Source: Candidatus Fukatsuia symbiotica
GTDB lineage: Bacteria; Pseudomonadota; Gammaproteobacteria; Enterobacterales; Enterobacteriaceae
Reading direction: 5' to 3'
NCBI RefSeq assembly: GCF_003122425.1
Contig: NZ_CP021659.1
Coordinates: 930,001 to 994,000 of the forward strand
Length of the DNA: 64,000 nt
Made by a program: the position numbers and the translations under genes. Every line of letters begins with the position of its first letter. The first letter of the stretch is position 1. Shown one piece after another: positions 22,661 through 33,426 of this stretch. The notes below the pieces were generated by a model. It saw only the letters and a list, made by a program, of their open reading frames with translations. It did no database searches and was not told the DNA's origin.

Positions 22661-24151
22661 TCAGCGCTTAGGCGACAAGTTTAATATAGCTAGCTCATCC
22701 CAAATTTCATCGATATAAGCGCAAACCTTTTGATCCATTTTAATCGGACGCCCCCATTCACGTGGAGTTTCTACCTTCCATTTATTAGTCGCATCGATCC
22801 CCATTTTCGATCCCAATCCAGACACCGGAGAAGCAAAATCCAAATAATCGATCGGAGTATTTTTTATCAACAGCGTATCACGCACCGGATCCACACGGGT
22901 CGTCATTGCCCAAATAACATCATTCCAGTCGCGAGCATTGATATCATCATCACAAACAATAATAAATTTAGTGTACATAAATTGGCGTAAAAATGACCAG
23001 ACTCCCATCATTACTTGCCTGGCGTGACCGGCATATTGCTTCTTTATCGTCACCACGGCGATACGATAGGAGCACCCTTCTGGTGGCAGATAAAAATCAA
23101 CAATTTCTGGAAACTGTTTTTGTAAAATAGGAACGAACACCTCATTTAATGCCACCCCCAGCACCGCCGGTTCATCAGGTGGTCGACCGGTATACGTTGA
23201 GTGATAAATCGCATTTTGTCGTTGCGTTATGTGGGTAACAGTAAAAACAGGAAACTTATCTACTTCATTATAGTATCCAGTATGGTCGCCGTAGGGACCT
23301 TCTGGCGCCATTTCGCCTTGCTCAATATAGCCTTCCAGCACTATTTCAGCACTAGCAGGAACCTCAAGATCGTTAGAAAGACATTGGGCAACTTCCGTTC
23401 TCTGACCACGTAGCAAACCAGCGAACGCATATTCGGATAAGGTATCCGGCACCGGGGTGACCGCTGCAAGAATGGTCGCAGGATCCGCACCCAAAGCAAC
23501 CGCCACCGAAAAATGTTTACCGGGATTTTTTTCGCACCATTGTTGATAATCCAAGGCACCACCACGATGGGGTAACCAACGCATAATCAATTTATTTTTT
23601 GCCAGCAGCTGTTGACGATAAATACCCAAATTTTGCCGTGTCTTTTTGGGATCCGCACCTCGGGTAATGGTTAACCCCCACGATACCAGCGGTGCTACAT
23701 CGTCCGGCCAACAGTGCATGATCGGAATACGGTACAAATCAACATCATTTCCCTGCCAGATTTGCTCCTGACAAGGTGCTTTAGCGATACGTTTGGTGGG
23801 CATATTGAGCACTTGCGTAAATTTTGGCAAATCATTAAGCCAAGCACGGAAATTTTTTGGTGGTTCCGGTTCTCTTAAGAAAGCTAATAATTCGCCTACA
23901 TTACGTAAAGCGCTCACATCTTCCTGCCCCATACCCAACGCCACTCGTTTGGCAGAACCAAACAGGTTACACAACACTGGTATCTTGTAGCCGGTGGGAT
24001 TTTCAAACAACAACGCAGGCCCGCCGGCACGCAAAGTGCGATCGGCAATCTCAGTCATTTCCAGATAGGGATTAATCGGCTGATGGATACGTTTAAGTTC
24101 CCCCTCCCGTTCAAGCAATTTAATAAATTCACGTAAATCTTTGTATTTCAT
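22661..24151 (-). CDS. ubiD: 3-octaprenyl-4-hydroxybenzoate decarboxylase
   Basis: UbiD decarboxylates octaprenyl-hydroxybenzoate in ubiquinone synthesis, using prenylated FMN made by UbiX. The start at [19 protein letters not shown] matches the family; an upstream 11-codon extension is rejected. At 496 residues it equals E. coli (497). Conserved stretches include [38 protein letters not shown] with the catalytic Glu/Arg region, [20 protein letters not shown] and [20 protein letters not shown]. rfaH, its usual upstream partner, is replaced by IS debris. Confidence 0.96.
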   Translation of the reverse strand: MKYKDLREFIKLLEREGELKRIHQPINPYLEMTEIADRTLRAGGPALLFENPTGYKIPVLCNLFGSAKRVALGMGQEDVSALRNVGELLAFLREPEPPKNFRAWLNDLPKFTQVLNMPTKRIAKAPCQEQIWQGNDVDLYRIPIMHCWPDDVAPLVSWGLTITRGADPKKTRQNLGIYRQQLLAKNKLIMRWLPHRGGALDYQQWCEKNPGKHFSVAVALGADPATILAAVTPVPDTLSEYAFAGLLRGQRTEVAQCLSNDLEVPASAEIVLEGYIEQGEMAPEGPYGDHTGYYNEVDKFPVFTVTHITQRQNAIYHSTYTGRPPDEPAVLGVALNEVFVPILQKQFPEIVDFYLPPEGCSYRIAVVTIKKQYAGHARQVMMGVWSFLRQFMYTKFIIVCDDDINARDWNDVIWAMTTRVDPVRDTLLIKNTPIDYLDFASPVSGLGSKMGIDATNKWKVETPREWGRPIKMDQKVCAYIDEIWDELAILNLSPKR

Positions 24152-24183
24152 ACTTATTATTTTAATCTTCCCAAGGTAAGCCA

Positions 24184-24960
24184 TTTTGACTTCCTCACCG
24201 CCCTAAAGGGCGAGGATCCCTACTGTATTCAGACCGAAGTCTGACTCACTTCGATGGGTTTTTGTTTCATCGAGCAATCCCGCATGCCCTGCGGTACTGA
24301 TTGCCGTCATAGCTATGCCAAAGCTGCCGCTGTCAGCCACGGCATTTTAACACATGTTAGTTGGAAAACCGCACTTATATCCCCGTCCTGAAGAACCATA
24401 GGTATCTACACATTTTCAAACTGGCCCAGGGCTCTTGCCACCATCCGGGTCAGTTCTTCGCCAGCACACACGCCATACTCGCTATCAGTAACCTACGCAG
24501 CACTACATCCGCATTTGCACTGAAGCCAGGCCTTCACGTTATGCCCTGCACCTTTTATATGGGTCTGCGAGGCAGATGTGCCGTCTTTCGGCGTTGAGTG
24601 ACAAACCGCACTGTCTATCAACGTCTAAGCTAGAGGGGCAACCATCAAGCCGGAGGCGGCATCAACCAGCAGGCTACTTTGTCGTTCATACCCTACATCC
24701 CTGCCGTGACTCATCTGCAGGCGGTTCTGCTTTTTATGATGCGATTGGAACTGTAAATGTGACCCGTCATGAATCTCACGAGGGCGTATGAATGTGGGCT
24801 GGAAGCAATGCCCTCACGGGCGAGCGTCATGACCGAAGCGTTGAGTTGGCTGAAGGTAATACGGTCATTGTTGAAAAATCGCCAGACAGCCTGAGTGGGG
24901 GCTGTGTAGATACCTATGCCTGAAGAACTAAAGGGGAGGGGATTTAGGGCACGCTGGATA
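24184..24960 (-). mobile_element. Degraded IS200/IS605-like remnant hosting a second element
   Basis: Next to ubiD, the sequence CCGCCCTAAAGGGCGAGG (about 24198-24216) resembles the 3'-end hairpins of IS605-type elements. The minus strand from about 24350 reads as a short TnpB-like tail (ISTAGHAGLLDETKTH, then NTVGILAL and stop). The match is from memory and weak. The remnant is split by the 522-bp element at 24397-24918. No intact gene is present anywhere in 24184-25146. truB, which precedes rpsO in E. coli, is absent. Confidence 0.35.
24397..24918 (-). mobile_element. 522-bp internally deleted IS with 16-bp TIRs and 10-bp target duplication
   Basis: CATAGGTATCTACACA at 24397-24412 is perfectly inverted at 24903-24918. 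It is flanked on both sides by the direct repeat CCTGAAGAAC (24387-24396 and 24919-24928). Inside, the minus strand begins with TQAVWRFFNNDRITFSQL, then LAREGIASSPHSYALV, typical of the N-terminus of IS4-type transposases. Near the other end it reads LRRLLIASMACVLAKN, like a transposase C-terminus. The catalytic middle is missing, so the copy is non-autonomous. Confidence 0.7.
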
Positions 24961-25146
24961 AACTTTCTCGTTAGTCGTAGCTGTCTTTATTATTAATGCC
25001 TTGCAAAATAGCGTTAGTTTCGAGGTTTATTAATAAACGGTTATCTTGCGATCCCTAATACCAAGGAGTAGAATGGCGCAGTTTTGTCCTAGGTTGCTGA
25101 ATTAGAGATCGGCACCTGTCTTAATTTCATTACCTGGAGTGACATA

Positions 25147-25416
25147 ATGTCTCTAAATGCTGAAACAAAAGCTAATATTGTTGTTGAGTTCGGTCGTAAT
25201 GCTAACGACACCGGTTCCAGTGAAGTTCAGGTCGCGCTTTTGACTGCTCAAATTAATCATTTGCAAGGTCATTTTACCGAACACAAAAAAGATCACCATA
25301 GCCGTCGTGGCTTGCTGCGTATGGTGGCCAGGCGCCGTAAGCTTTTAGACTACCTAAAACGCACAAAGGTAGAGTCTTATTCTACTTTGATTGAAAGTTT
25401 AGGTTTACGTCGCTAG
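25147..25416 (+). CDS. rpsO: 30S ribosomal protein S15
   Basis: S15 binds 16S rRNA and organises the small subunit platform. The 89-residue length is exact, with [29 protein letters not shown]-type N-terminus (read here in parts), [17 protein letters not shown] and a C-terminal SLGLRR. The ATG follows TGGAGTGAC. In E. coli, S15 represses its own mRNA through a 5' pseudoknot; the 5' region here was not folded. It is followed by a terminator and pnp, the conserved order. Confidence 0.97.
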   Translation: MSLNAETKANIVVEFGRNANDTGSSEVQVALLTAQINHLQGHFTEHKKDHHSRRGLLRMVARRRKLLDYLKRTKVESYSTLIESLGLRR

Positions 25417-25432
25417 TTGACCTGATTTCGTA

Positions 25433-25463
25433 AAAAAGGGGGCCAATTTTAGGCCCCTTTTCT
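25433..25463 (+). terminator. rpsO terminator
   Basis: An AAAAGGGGGCC / GGCCCCTTTT hairpin with loop AATTTTA, ending in T residues, lies 17 bp after rpsO. The E. coli rpsO-pnp junction has the same attenuating terminator. Confidence 0.85.
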
Positions 25464-25516
25464 TCTGACGATCGCCTCACGATCAAACACCCTCGTTAAG
25501 TAATAAGGATGCTATT

Positions 25517-27682
25517 TTGCTAAACCCGACTATCCGTAAGTTCCAATACGGCCAACATACTGTGACCATTGAAACCGGTATGATGGCGCGCCAGGCAACG
25601 GCAGCCGTAATGGTCAGCGTCGATGATACCGCAGTATTTGTCACCGTTGTCGGTCAAAAAAAAGCCAAGCCAGATCAAAATTTCTTCCCGCTAACAGTTA
25701 ATTATCAAGAACGAGCTTATGCCGCCGGGCGTATCCCAGGCAGTTTCTTCCGCCGTGAAGGTCGCCCGAGTGAGGGTGAAACCTTAATTTCACGTCTTAT
25801 TGACCGCCCGATTCGTCCGTTATTTCCAAAAGGCTTTCTTAACGAAGTCCAGGTTATTGCGACTGTTGTGTCGGTAAATCCAGAAATTAATCCGGACACC
25901 GTCGCAATGATAGGAGCGTCTGCCGCTCTTTGCCTTTCAGGGATCCCATTTAATGGCCCCATAGGTGCAGCGCGTGTTGGTTTTATTGACAATCAATATG
26001 TACTTAACCCGACGACGACAGAATTAAAAACCAGTCGTCTCGATTTGGTCGTTGCCGGCACTGCTGACGCAGTATTGATGGTTGAGTCAGAAGCCGATAT
26101 CTTAAGCGAAGATCACATGCTAGGTGCCGTAGTTTTTGGTCATCAGCAACAACAAATTGTCATTGAAAACATCAACGCTCTGGTTGCAGACGCCGGCAAA
26201 ACCAAATGGGAATGGCAACCAGAAGAAGCTGACCGGGAATTATACGAATTCGTTGAGGGGTTAGTCACCAAATCCCTTGGAGATGCTTACTGCATTATCG
26301 AAAAACAAGAACGTTATGCTGAAGTCGATGCCATCAAAGCTAAAATCATTGACGAACTATTAGAGAAAGATGAAACCTTGAATGTATCGGAAATTCAAGA
26401 CATTTTGGGCAGCATTGAAAAAAAACTGGTTCGTGATCGTGTATTAACAGGTAAACCACGTATTGATGGCCGTGAAAAAGATATGATACGTAGCTTGGAT
26501 GTACGTACTGGTGTTTTGCCCCGTACTCACGGGTCTGCGCTCTTTACCCGTGGTGAAACTCAGGCGCTGGTTACGGCTACCCTAGGCACCGCCCGTGATG
26601 CGCAAAGTATCGATGAGCTTATGGGGGAGCGTACTGATACATTCCTGCTACATTATAATTTCCCTCCCTACTGTGTCGGTGAAACCGGAATGGTGGGATC
26701 ACCCAAACGCCGTGAAATCGGTCATGGTCGTTTGGCGAAGCGTGGCATGTTAGCCGTGATGCCAGATCAAAAGGTCTTCCCTTATACTATACGTGTCGTT
26801 GCAGAAATCACCGAATCTAATGGTTCCTCTTCGATGGCCTCTGTTTGTGGCGCTTCTTTGGCGTTGATGGATGCCGGTGTACCGATCAAAGCGGCTGTCG
26901 CTGGGATTGCTATGGGCTTAGTCAAAGAGGGTGAAAATTTTGTTGTCCTGTCGGATATCCTTGGAGATGAAGATCATCTCGGTGATATGGACTTTAAAGT
27001 AGCCGGTAGCAGTGAAGGGATCACAGCACTGCAAATGGACATTAAAATTGAAGGTATCACCCGTGAAATCATGCAAAAAGCACTGAATCAAGCAAAAGGA
27101 GCACGTTTACATATTCTAGGGGTAATGGAAAAAGCAATTAGTACCTCTCGTAGTGATATTTCAGAATTTGCACCTCGTATTCATACCATTAAGATCAATC
27201 CTGATAAAATCAGGGAAGTTATTGGTAAAGGAGGTTCAGTGATCCGTTTATTAACTGAAGAAACCCGCACCACTATTGAGATTGAAGATGACGGCACCAT
27301 CAAGATTGCAGCAACGGACAACGAAAAAGCAAAATATGCTATCCGCCGTATCAACGAAATTACCACCGAACTTGAGATTGGATGTATCTATTCAGGTAAA
27401 GTCACCCGTATCGTTGATTTTGGTGCTTTTGTTGCCATTGGGAGCGGTAAAGAAGGCCTGGTTCACATTTCTCAAATCACTGATAAACGTGTAGATAAAG
27501 TGACTGATCATCTGCAAATGGGGCAAGAAGTATCGGTTAAAGTGATGGAAATTGATCGTCAAGGCCGTGTACGTCTTAGCATCAAAGAAGCCCTCAGTAC
27601 CCCTAATGGTACTGTCTCCAATCCAGAAAACCTGAGCTCGAATTCGGATATAGAAACAGACAATGCCCCTAAAGCAGAATAA
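25517..27682 (+). CDS. pnp: Polynucleotide phosphorylase
   Basis: PNPase is the phosphorolytic 3'-5' exoribonuclease of the degradosome. The 721-residue product has two RNase PH cores (first at about 10-140; second with [23 protein letters not shown]), a KH domain ([18 protein letters not shown]) and a C-terminal S1 domain ([28 protein letters not shown]). The TTG start with [12 protein letters not shown] is as in E. coli and has AAGGAT upstream. The acidic tail is a few residues longer than in E. coli (711). The 5' leader after the terminator is where RNase III and PNPase autoregulation act in E. coli. Confidence 0.97.
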   Translation: MLNPTIRKFQYGQHTVTIETGMMARQATAAVMVSVDDTAVFVTVVGQKKAKPDQNFFPLTVNYQERAYAAGRIPGSFFRREGRPSEGETLISRLIDRPIRPLFPKGFLNEVQVIATVVSVNPEINPDTVAMIGASAALCLSGIPFNGPIGAARVGFIDNQYVLNPTTTELKTSRLDLVVAGTADAVLMVESEADILSEDHMLGAVVFGHQQQQIVIENINALVADAGKTKWEWQPEEADRELYEFVEGLVTKSLGDAYCIIEKQERYAEVDAIKAKIIDELLEKDETLNVSEIQDILGSIEKKLVRDRVLTGKPRIDGREKDMIRSLDVRTGVLPRTHGSALFTRGETQALVTATLGTARDAQSIDELMGERTDTFLLHYNFPPYCVGETGMVGSPKRREIGHGRLAKRGMLAVMPDQKVFPYTIRVVAEITESNGSSSMASVCGASLALMDAGVPIKAAVAGIAMGLVKEGENFVVLSDILGDEDHLGDMDFKVAGSSEGITALQMDIKIEGITREIMQKALNQAKGARLHILGVMEKAISTSRSDISEFAPRIHTIKINPDKIREVIGKGGSVIRLLTEETRTTIEIEDDGTIKIAATDNEKAKYAIRRINEITTELEIGCIYSGKVTRIVDFGAFVAIGSGKEGLVHISQITDKRVDKVTDHLQMGQEVSVKVMEIDRQGRVRLSIKEALSTPNGTVSNPENLSSNSDIETDNAPKAE

Positions 27683-27812
27683 AACCTGACGCAAAGTAAA
27701 TAGCGTTTTACCCTAGACCTCTGGTGCTCAACCGTAGCGAATTGGAGAAAGTTCTTATCGAAGCAAAAAGATGAAGGATATTTGTGCCATGTCTATCTTC
27801 GGGAGTTGAAAA

Positions 27813-28697
27813 ATGAAATTTCTCTTACGCTGGTGTTATTTCACAGTAGCGATCATATTGGTAGGATGTAGCGACCGTGATTGGCGTAAAGACGAAATTT
27901 TAGCCACCCCAATCCAAGCTACATTGCAGCAGGAAGTCGTTTTAGCTCGAATGGAACAAATCCTCATCAGCCGAACATTAACAGATGATGAACGCGCACA
28001 GCTTTTATATGAACGCGGAGTACTGTATGATAGCCTCGGGCTACGAGCATTAGCGCAAAATGATTTTTCGCAAGCGTTGGCTCTTCGTCCTGATATGCCA
28101 GAGGTTTTTAACTATCTGGGCATTTATTTGACACAGGCAGGCAACTTTGATGCTGCTTATGAAGCGTTTGATTCTGTGTTAGAGCTTGATCCAACTTACA
28201 ATTACGCACGTTTAAATCGGGGTATTTCGCTGTATTACGGTGGTCGTTTTCTGTTAGCGCTGAAAGATTTGCAAGCGTTTTATGAAGACAATCCAAATGA
28301 TCCCTTCCGTTTGTTGTGGCTGTATCTGGTAGAAAGTGAAATCGATACCAAAGCAGCCAGGGTGGCGTTGCAACAGCGTTATGAAAAATCGGATAGAGGG
28401 CAATGGGGATGGAATATTATCGAGTTTTACCTTAGCAAAATCAGCGAAAAAACCTTGCTGAAAGAGCTTAAGGAAGATGCGATAGATAACACTTCTCTCG
28501 CTGAACACCTCAGTGAAACTAACTTCTATTTAGGTAAATATTACCTGAATCAGGGAGATAAGAGCACCGCTTCCGCGTTGTTTAAACTGACGGTAGCTAA
28601 CAATATCCATAATTTTGTTGAGCACCGCTATGCATTGTTGGAGTTGGCACTTTTGAGCCAAGAGCAAGACGATCTGTCGGAATCGTACCAACAATAG
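27813..28697 (+). CDS. nlpI: Lipoprotein NlpI
   Basis: NlpI is an outer-membrane lipoprotein that adapts peptidoglycan endopeptidases (MepS) to the Prc protease. The lipobox LVGC has Cys19. Several TPR helices follow ([58 protein letters not shown]). At 294 residues it equals E. coli. The final residues [13 protein letters not shown] match the E. coli C-terminus, but the stop TAG is formed by the first base pairs of an inserted palindrome, so the element entered precisely at the gene end. It follows pnp as in E. coli. Confidence 0.95.
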   Translation: MKFLLRWCYFTVAIILVGCSDRDWRKDEILATPIQATLQQEVVLARMEQILISRTLTDDERAQLLYERGVLYDSLGLRALAQNDFSQALALRPDMPEVFNYLGIYLTQAGNFDAAYEAFDSVLELDPTYNYARLNRGISLYYGGRFLLALKDLQAFYEDNPNDPFRLLWLYLVESEIDTKAARVALQQRYEKSDRGQWGWNIIEFYLSKISEKTLLKELKEDAIDNTSLAEHLSETNFYLGKYYLNQGDKSTASALFKLTVANNIHNFVEHRYALLELALLSQEQDDLSESYQQ

Positions 28698-28752
28698 ACC
28701 TCTTTCAAAACCTTGGTGAGTGAGGCATTGTCGGAGGTTTCGAAAGAGGTCT
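28696..28752. repeat. 57-bp palindromic mini-element
   Basis: AGACCTCTTTCAAAACC at the left and its inverted copy (one mismatch) at the right end enclose about 23 bp. The ends closely resemble the terminal repeats of the IS5-family element at 3711 (AGACCTCTTCGGAAACT), so this is probably a MITE made from it or a close relative. Confidence 0.65.
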
Positions 28753-28943
28753 ACTAACTGACAAGCAACTATTATCCTGATATATCTTGGTTTTTATCAA
28801 TGAAAATCATCTTGACAAAGGGTGGTTTTGTTGTTTGTTTTATAATCTAAATCGAGCCAGTTAACACTTTTCAATGAAAATGACAGAAAATTTTTTCGAC
28901 GAGTTATGTAGACTGGCCGCCATTGTTAATGAGGCATTTGTAC

Positions 28944-30833
28944 ATGACTACTGAGTTTGAAACCTCTTTTACTGCTTTGGGGCTGTCTGCTCCTATTCTT
29001 ACTGCTCTCACTGATTTGGGATATGAAAAACCCTCTCCAATCCAGCTGCAGTGTATCCCACAGCTATTAAACGGCCGCGATGTTCTCGGCATGGCACAGA
29101 CGGGTAGTGGTAAAACCGCGGCCTTCGGGTTGCCCCTATTGCATAATATTAAAGCGGATCTCAAATCTCCACAAGTACTGGTTCTAGCACCAACACGTGA
29201 GTTAGCCATTCAGGTTGCTGAAGCATTGACCGATTTTTCTAAACATATTAAAGGCGTTAATGTCGTCGCACTCTATGGTGGTCAACGTTACGATATTCAA
29301 TTACGTGCTCTGCGCCAAAAACCACAAGTTGTCGTTGGCACCCCAGGCCGCCTGCTAGATCACCTAAAACGTGGTAATCTTGACCTGTCTAGCTTGAGTG
29401 GATTAGTGCTGGATGAAGCCGATGAAATGCTACGCATGGGTTTTATCGAAGACGTAGAAACCATCATGGCGCAGATCCCGGCGGAGCATCAAACAGCCCT
29501 GTTCTCTGCCACTATGCCAGATGCCATTCGTCGTATTACTCGCCGCTTTATGAAAGAACCACAAGAAGTCCGTATTCAATCAAGCATGACGACTCGCCCC
29601 GACATTAGCCAAAGCCATTGGATGGTTTACGGTGGTGTACGTAAAAATGAAGCACTAGTACGTTTTCTGGAATCTGAAGATTTTGATGCAGCCATCATTT
29701 TTGTGCGCACAAAAAATGCAACACTGGAAGTCGCTGAAGCTTTGGAACGTAGTGGCTACAACAGCGCAGCCTTGAACGGTGATATGAATCAGGCACTACG
29801 TGAGCAGACGTTAGAGCGTTTGAAAGACGGTCGCCTGGATATTTTGATCGCCACTGATGTCGCGGCTCGTGGCTTAGATGTCGAACGTATCAGTTTAGTC
29901 ATTAACTACGATATCCCAATGGATGCAGAATCTTATGTTCACCGTATTGGTCGTACCGGTCGTGCCGGTCGTGCAGGTCGTGCTTTACTGTTCGTTGAGC
30001 ACCGTGAGCGCCGTCTGCTGAGCAATATTAAACGTACAACAGATTCGACCATTACTGAAGTTGAACTACCCAACGCGAAATTGCTCAGTGAACGCCGTTT
30101 AGCTAAATTTTCCGCTAAAGTAGGCCAACAACTGGAAAGCCGTGATTTGGATGAGTATCGCGCACTGCTAGCCAAATTGCAGCCGGAAGAGAGCTTTGAT
30201 ATAGAGACGCTGGCAGCAGCATTGTTGAAAATGGCACAGGGTGAGCGGCCGCTTATTCTACCGCCTGAAGCACCGCGTCCGCGCCATGAAACACACCATC
30301 GTGATCACAGTAGGGAACGCCGTCGTGATAATCGAGAAGGTGGCGACCGCCCAGCACGACGTGAGCGTCGCGATATCGGCGATATGGAATTATATCGTAT
30401 TGAAGTGGGTCGTGATGATGGTGTTGAAGTGCGTCATATCGTTGGTGCTATCGCTAACGAAGGTGATATCAGTAGCCGTTATATCGGTAACATTAAATTG
30501 TTTCCCGCATATTCAACCATCGAACTGCCAAAAGCAATGCCAAAGGATATCTTGTCACATTTCACTCGCACCCGCATTTTGAATAAACCTATGAATATGC
30601 AACTGTTAGGTGACGTACAGCCGCGGGAGCGCGAACGCAATGAGCGTCGTGGTGGTGGTCGCCCATTTGGTGCTGAAAATGCTGCTCCGCATCGTTCTTA
30701 CGGTGGTGAGCGTCGTGAAAATAACGGCCGGCGTGGTCATAATAACGGTCGTGATACGCTACGTTTCACGCCTCGTGGTGGCGATGCGGCAGTTTCTGCG
30801 GCACCAGTACGGCCTCGCTTTGCTGATGTATAA
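28944..30833 (+). CDS. deaD: ATP-dependent RNA helicase DeaD (CsdA)
   Basis: DeaD is a cold-shock DEAD-box helicase in 50S assembly and mRNA turnover. The ATG at 28944 ([14 protein letters not shown]) is chosen over upstream TTG and ATG because GAGG lies 9 bases before it and the N-terminus matches E. coli. That gives 629 residues, identical to E. coli. Motifs: Q-motif PSPIQ, Walker [25 protein letters not shown] ([10 protein letters not shown]), SAT, then RGLD and [11 protein letters not shown] in the second RecA fold. The C-terminal RNA-binding domain ([21 protein letters not shown]) is followed by an Arg/Gly-rich tail. The pnp-nlpI-deaD order is conserved. Confidence 0.97.
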   Translation: MTTEFETSFTALGLSAPILTALTDLGYEKPSPIQLQCIPQLLNGRDVLGMAQTGSGKTAAFGLPLLHNIKADLKSPQVLVLAPTRELAIQVAEALTDFSKHIKGVNVVALYGGQRYDIQLRALRQKPQVVVGTPGRLLDHLKRGNLDLSSLSGLVLDEADEMLRMGFIEDVETIMAQIPAEHQTALFSATMPDAIRRITRRFMKEPQEVRIQSSMTTRPDISQSHWMVYGGVRKNEALVRFLESEDFDAAIIFVRTKNATLEVAEALERSGYNSAALNGDMNQALREQTLERLKDGRLDILIATDVAARGLDVERISLVINYDIPMDAESYVHRIGRTGRAGRAGRALLFVEHRERRLLSNIKRTTDSTITEVELPNAKLLSERRLAKFSAKVGQQLESRDLDEYRALLAKLQPEESFDIETLAAALLKMAQGERPLILPPEAPRPRHETHHRDHSRERRRDNREGGDRPARRERRDIGDMELYRIEVGRDDGVEVRHIVGAIANEGDISSRYIGNIKLFPAYSTIELPKAMPKDILSHFTRTRILNKPMNMQLLGDVQPRERERNERRGGGRPFGAENAAPHRSYGGERRENNGRRGHNNGRDTLRFTPRGGDAAVSAAPVRPRFADV

Positions 30834-30857
30834 TGATTAGATCAACTTAAATAATAA

Positions 30858-30886
30858 TAAAAACTGGCCTCCGGGCTAGTTTTTAT
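30858..30886 (+). terminator. deaD terminator
   Basis: AAAAACTGGCC and GGGCTAGTTTTT form a hairpin with loop TCC and a T-rich tail, 25 bp after the deaD stop. Confidence 0.85.
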
Positions 30887-30989
30887 TAATTTATTAAGAT
30901 CCGTTCACCGGGGTATCAACAAAAAGAACATCATCAGATGGAGGTATGAGATAGATGATTCACAACAAATAAGTGGAACAACGGACAAG

Positions 30990-31502
30990 ATGAAGAAAAA
31001 ATATCAGCTGAGTGATGAGGAACAACAGCTCTTTAAAACATCGATAGTGGGAACTAAAAAGCTGAAGCAAGATACGTTCGTACATCATTACCAGCCTCGA
31101 AAACAACAGCAAAAGCAGCCTATTCACCTGTTACAACAACAGATTGCCACCCACTATTATTTCTCTGATGAATACCAACCACAACTGGATAACGAAGGCC
31201 CCACCCGCTACATCCGCCAGGACACTGCACATTTTGAAATCAAAAAACTTCGTCGTGGGGACTATTCACCAGATATATTTCTCGATCTACATGGCTTAAC
31301 CCAAAGGCAGGCCAAACAAGAGCTGGCAGCCATGATTGTGGTTTGCAAACACGAACACATACATTGTGCCAGTGTGATGCACGGCCACGGCAAACATATT
31401 TTAAAACAGCAAATACCACTATGGTTAGCTCAACACCCAGACGTACTGGCATTTCATCAAGCACCTAAAAAGTGGGGGGAAGCGCCGCGCTACTGGTATT
31501 GA
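30990..31502 (+). pseudogene. smrB: Ribosome rescue endonuclease SmrB with 3' frameshift
   Basis: SmrB cleaves mRNA at collided ribosomes through its Smr domain. The frame follows E. coli SmrB from the start ([15 protein letters not shown]) through [30 protein letters not shown] and [20 protein letters not shown]. It then reads [10 protein letters not shown] and stops. Inserting one G in the run of six (31474-31479) restores [15 protein letters not shown], ending at about 31517, the expected family C-terminus. The DLHG and HGHGKH motifs are intact, but the last beta strand of the Smr fold is lost. The change is either a recent deletion or corrected by slippage. Confidence 0.8.
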
Positions 31503-31606
31503 TAGCCTCAGAAGAATAGGTGCCCCACTCAATGTGTCGTCCGATTTTTGATAAATCACTTGCGCAACTATATCGCTAAAAGTGGACAATAGGCACCATT
31601 TCTCAG

Positions 31607-31712
31607 AGCCTGTTCCAAATCCTCTTGCGCGACGCTGATACTTCGCCAAAAACGAGCATTTTGAGCTCGTTTTTGACGAAGTATCAGCGAGCACAAAAGA
31701 CTTCGAACAGGT
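31607..31712. repeat. 106-bp palindromic MITE with AGCCTGTTC ends
   Basis: A near-perfect palindrome. CTGATACTTCG, C, CAAAAACGAGC on the left is mirrored by GCTCGTTTTTG, A, CGAAGTATCAG on the right, with outer arms AGCCTGTTC and GAACAGGT. The ends match the left end of the IS5-family fragment at 54941 (GAGCCTGTTCGAAAT). Related copies lie at 39451 and 44141. The remaining sequence between smrB and the permease gene (31713-31975) is AT-rich and empty. Confidence 0.75.
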
Positions 31713-31975
31713 TTTTAGGCATCATTCGGTGGCTTATGAAGCGTATGTCCGTTTAATCACAGCGCTATCATAGAAAGGTGAATGAGCAACTCATCAGCAC
31801 TCACACAAATAGTGTGCCAGTTATTACAAAAAAATAATAACACTATGATTATTTTGATAAACTCGTTTTCATCACTGATATAACTTAGTTTATTCAATAA
31901 AAAATGTACAACAAAACGCCATTTATGTCTCTATTTGACGACATAAAATAAATGAAAAATTTAAGTTATTTAAAA

Positions 31976-33277
31976 TCAATACATTAAGCGTCTCTTTTTT
32001 GAGACAAGGGAGCCTACACAGCAGGTAATCCAATAGGCGAAACTGGCAATAATGATGGAATTGAAAGACGGGATCCCAAATTCAATGTGTAAACCTCCTA
32101 TCACGCCTAGATTACAAGCAAAAAGAGCATGCCAACCAATTAACTGTGTTGATTCTGGCAACGTTTGGCTCTGACGTGTGGCATCAAGCATATGACGACT
32201 GGAACGTAAAACGTAATAATCAACTAACATGACACCCGCTATCGGAGGAAACACCACACCCAGCAAGATAAGAAAAGAGGTAAACTTATCTAAAATTCCT
32301 ATCATTGACAGCACAGTACCCACACTCCCCAACACCACCGTCAACCATGTACGATTCCACTTATAGCGAGTGATGCCTTCCATAACATTTGCCAAGGCAA
32401 GTGATGAAGAATACAAGCAAACATCGTTAATCTTGATGGTAGCAAGAATAACAGTAAGCAACCCTAGCCACCCTGATGTATGTGTCATTATCGTTACCAC
32501 ATCTTCCGTATTGAGCGCATGTGCTATCAATATGGCGATGCTATTGACGAGAAATTCACCGATAAGGATACAAATTATCGTCATCCAAAGTACATGCCTA
32601 CTGTTTTGGCAATAGCGGCTAATATCTGGCGTCATCAAGGCTCCGACAATGTAACCACCGGCAACAATGGTTGCACCCGCACCAATGGTCATCTTCGCAC
32701 TAGTAGGCACAAAAGCCATCAACTCGGCAATGCTATGCCCTGCCAGAAGCTTGACTGAAATCCATCCAATCGCCAGGAAAAAAAGTGGAACCGCCAGTTT
32801 TGCCGTCCAACTTAATGCTTTAAATCCAAAAGCAACCAGTATGGTAAATCCAATTCCTGAGATCCCAGCCGACCAGACAAAACCTATGTCCCATGCATGA
32901 TCCAAACTCTTCGCAAGCACTGCGTTCAATATGCCAAACCAACCTGTCAGGCTAACCGCGATCCCTACGCCAATAATAATCGACCCGACACGACCAAAAC
33001 CGCACCAACGAGCCAACAAGCTGGTTGATAGTCCCTCCCGCGCTCCGGCCACACCAAGCCCTAAGCTAATGAATTCAAGGATTAAACTCCCAAGAAAAGT
33101 AGCTAGCATGGCCTCACCAAACGTCATTGAATGCCCTAGGGTGGCACCTAACATAAATTGAGCCAAGGTCGTTATAGCTCCTACACGAACTAACGTGACA
33201 CTGAGAAGACTTGTCCTAGCACTCAAGGGAACACGGCTCAGGGAATAATCATCAGCAATCAGTGTATTCTTGTTCAT
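31976..33277 (-). CDS. NCS1-family cytosine/purine permease (CodB-like)
   Basis: This 433-residue membrane protein has about twelve hydrophobic helices and NCS1-family features: an N-terminal DDYSLSRVPLSARTS, the GAREGLSTSLLARWCGFGRVGS segment on helix 3, GWFGILNAVLAKSL, and YIVGALMTPDISRYCQN with the family Pro-Asp. It resembles CodB but is not clearly the orthologue, so no symbol is given. A ribosome site (AAGGAT) precedes the ATG. codA is not next to it. The gene is divergent from two regulators, which might control it, but this is only position. Confidence 0.75.
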   Translation of the reverse strand: MNKNTLIADDYSLSRVPLSARTSLLSVTLVRVGAITTLAQFMLGATLGHSMTFGEAMLATFLGSLILEFISLGLGVAGAREGLSTSLLARWCGFGRVGSIIIGVGIAVSLTGWFGILNAVLAKSLDHAWDIGFVWSAGISGIGFTILVAFGFKALSWTAKLAVPLFFLAIGWISVKLLAGHSIAELMAFVPTSAKMTIGAGATIVAGGYIVGALMTPDISRYCQNSRHVLWMTIICILIGEFLVNSIAILIAHALNTEDVVTIMTHTSGWLGLLTVILATIKINDVCLYSSSLALANVMEGITRYKWNRTWLTVVLGSVGTVLSMIGILDKFTSFLILLGVVFPPIAGVMLVDYYVLRSSRHMLDATRQSQTLPESTQLIGWHALFACNLGVIGGLHIEFGIPSFNSIIIASFAYWITCCVGSLVSKKRRLMY

Positions 33278-33426
33278 CTTTGATATCCTTATAATATTTT
33301 AAAATGAGCGTCAAAAAGCTAAACAATTCGCCTATATCTATAAATGAGAGAGACGGTTACTCTTACTATAATAGGATCCCAGGCCTATCTTAGAATATAT
33401 TGATGAAATTTTTTATAGGTGGTCAT

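Noticed and set aside
24361-24791. Plus-strand open frames between ubiD and rpsO
   Set aside because: They run through the terminal repeat and body of the deleted IS; the recognisable transposase fragments are on the minus strand.
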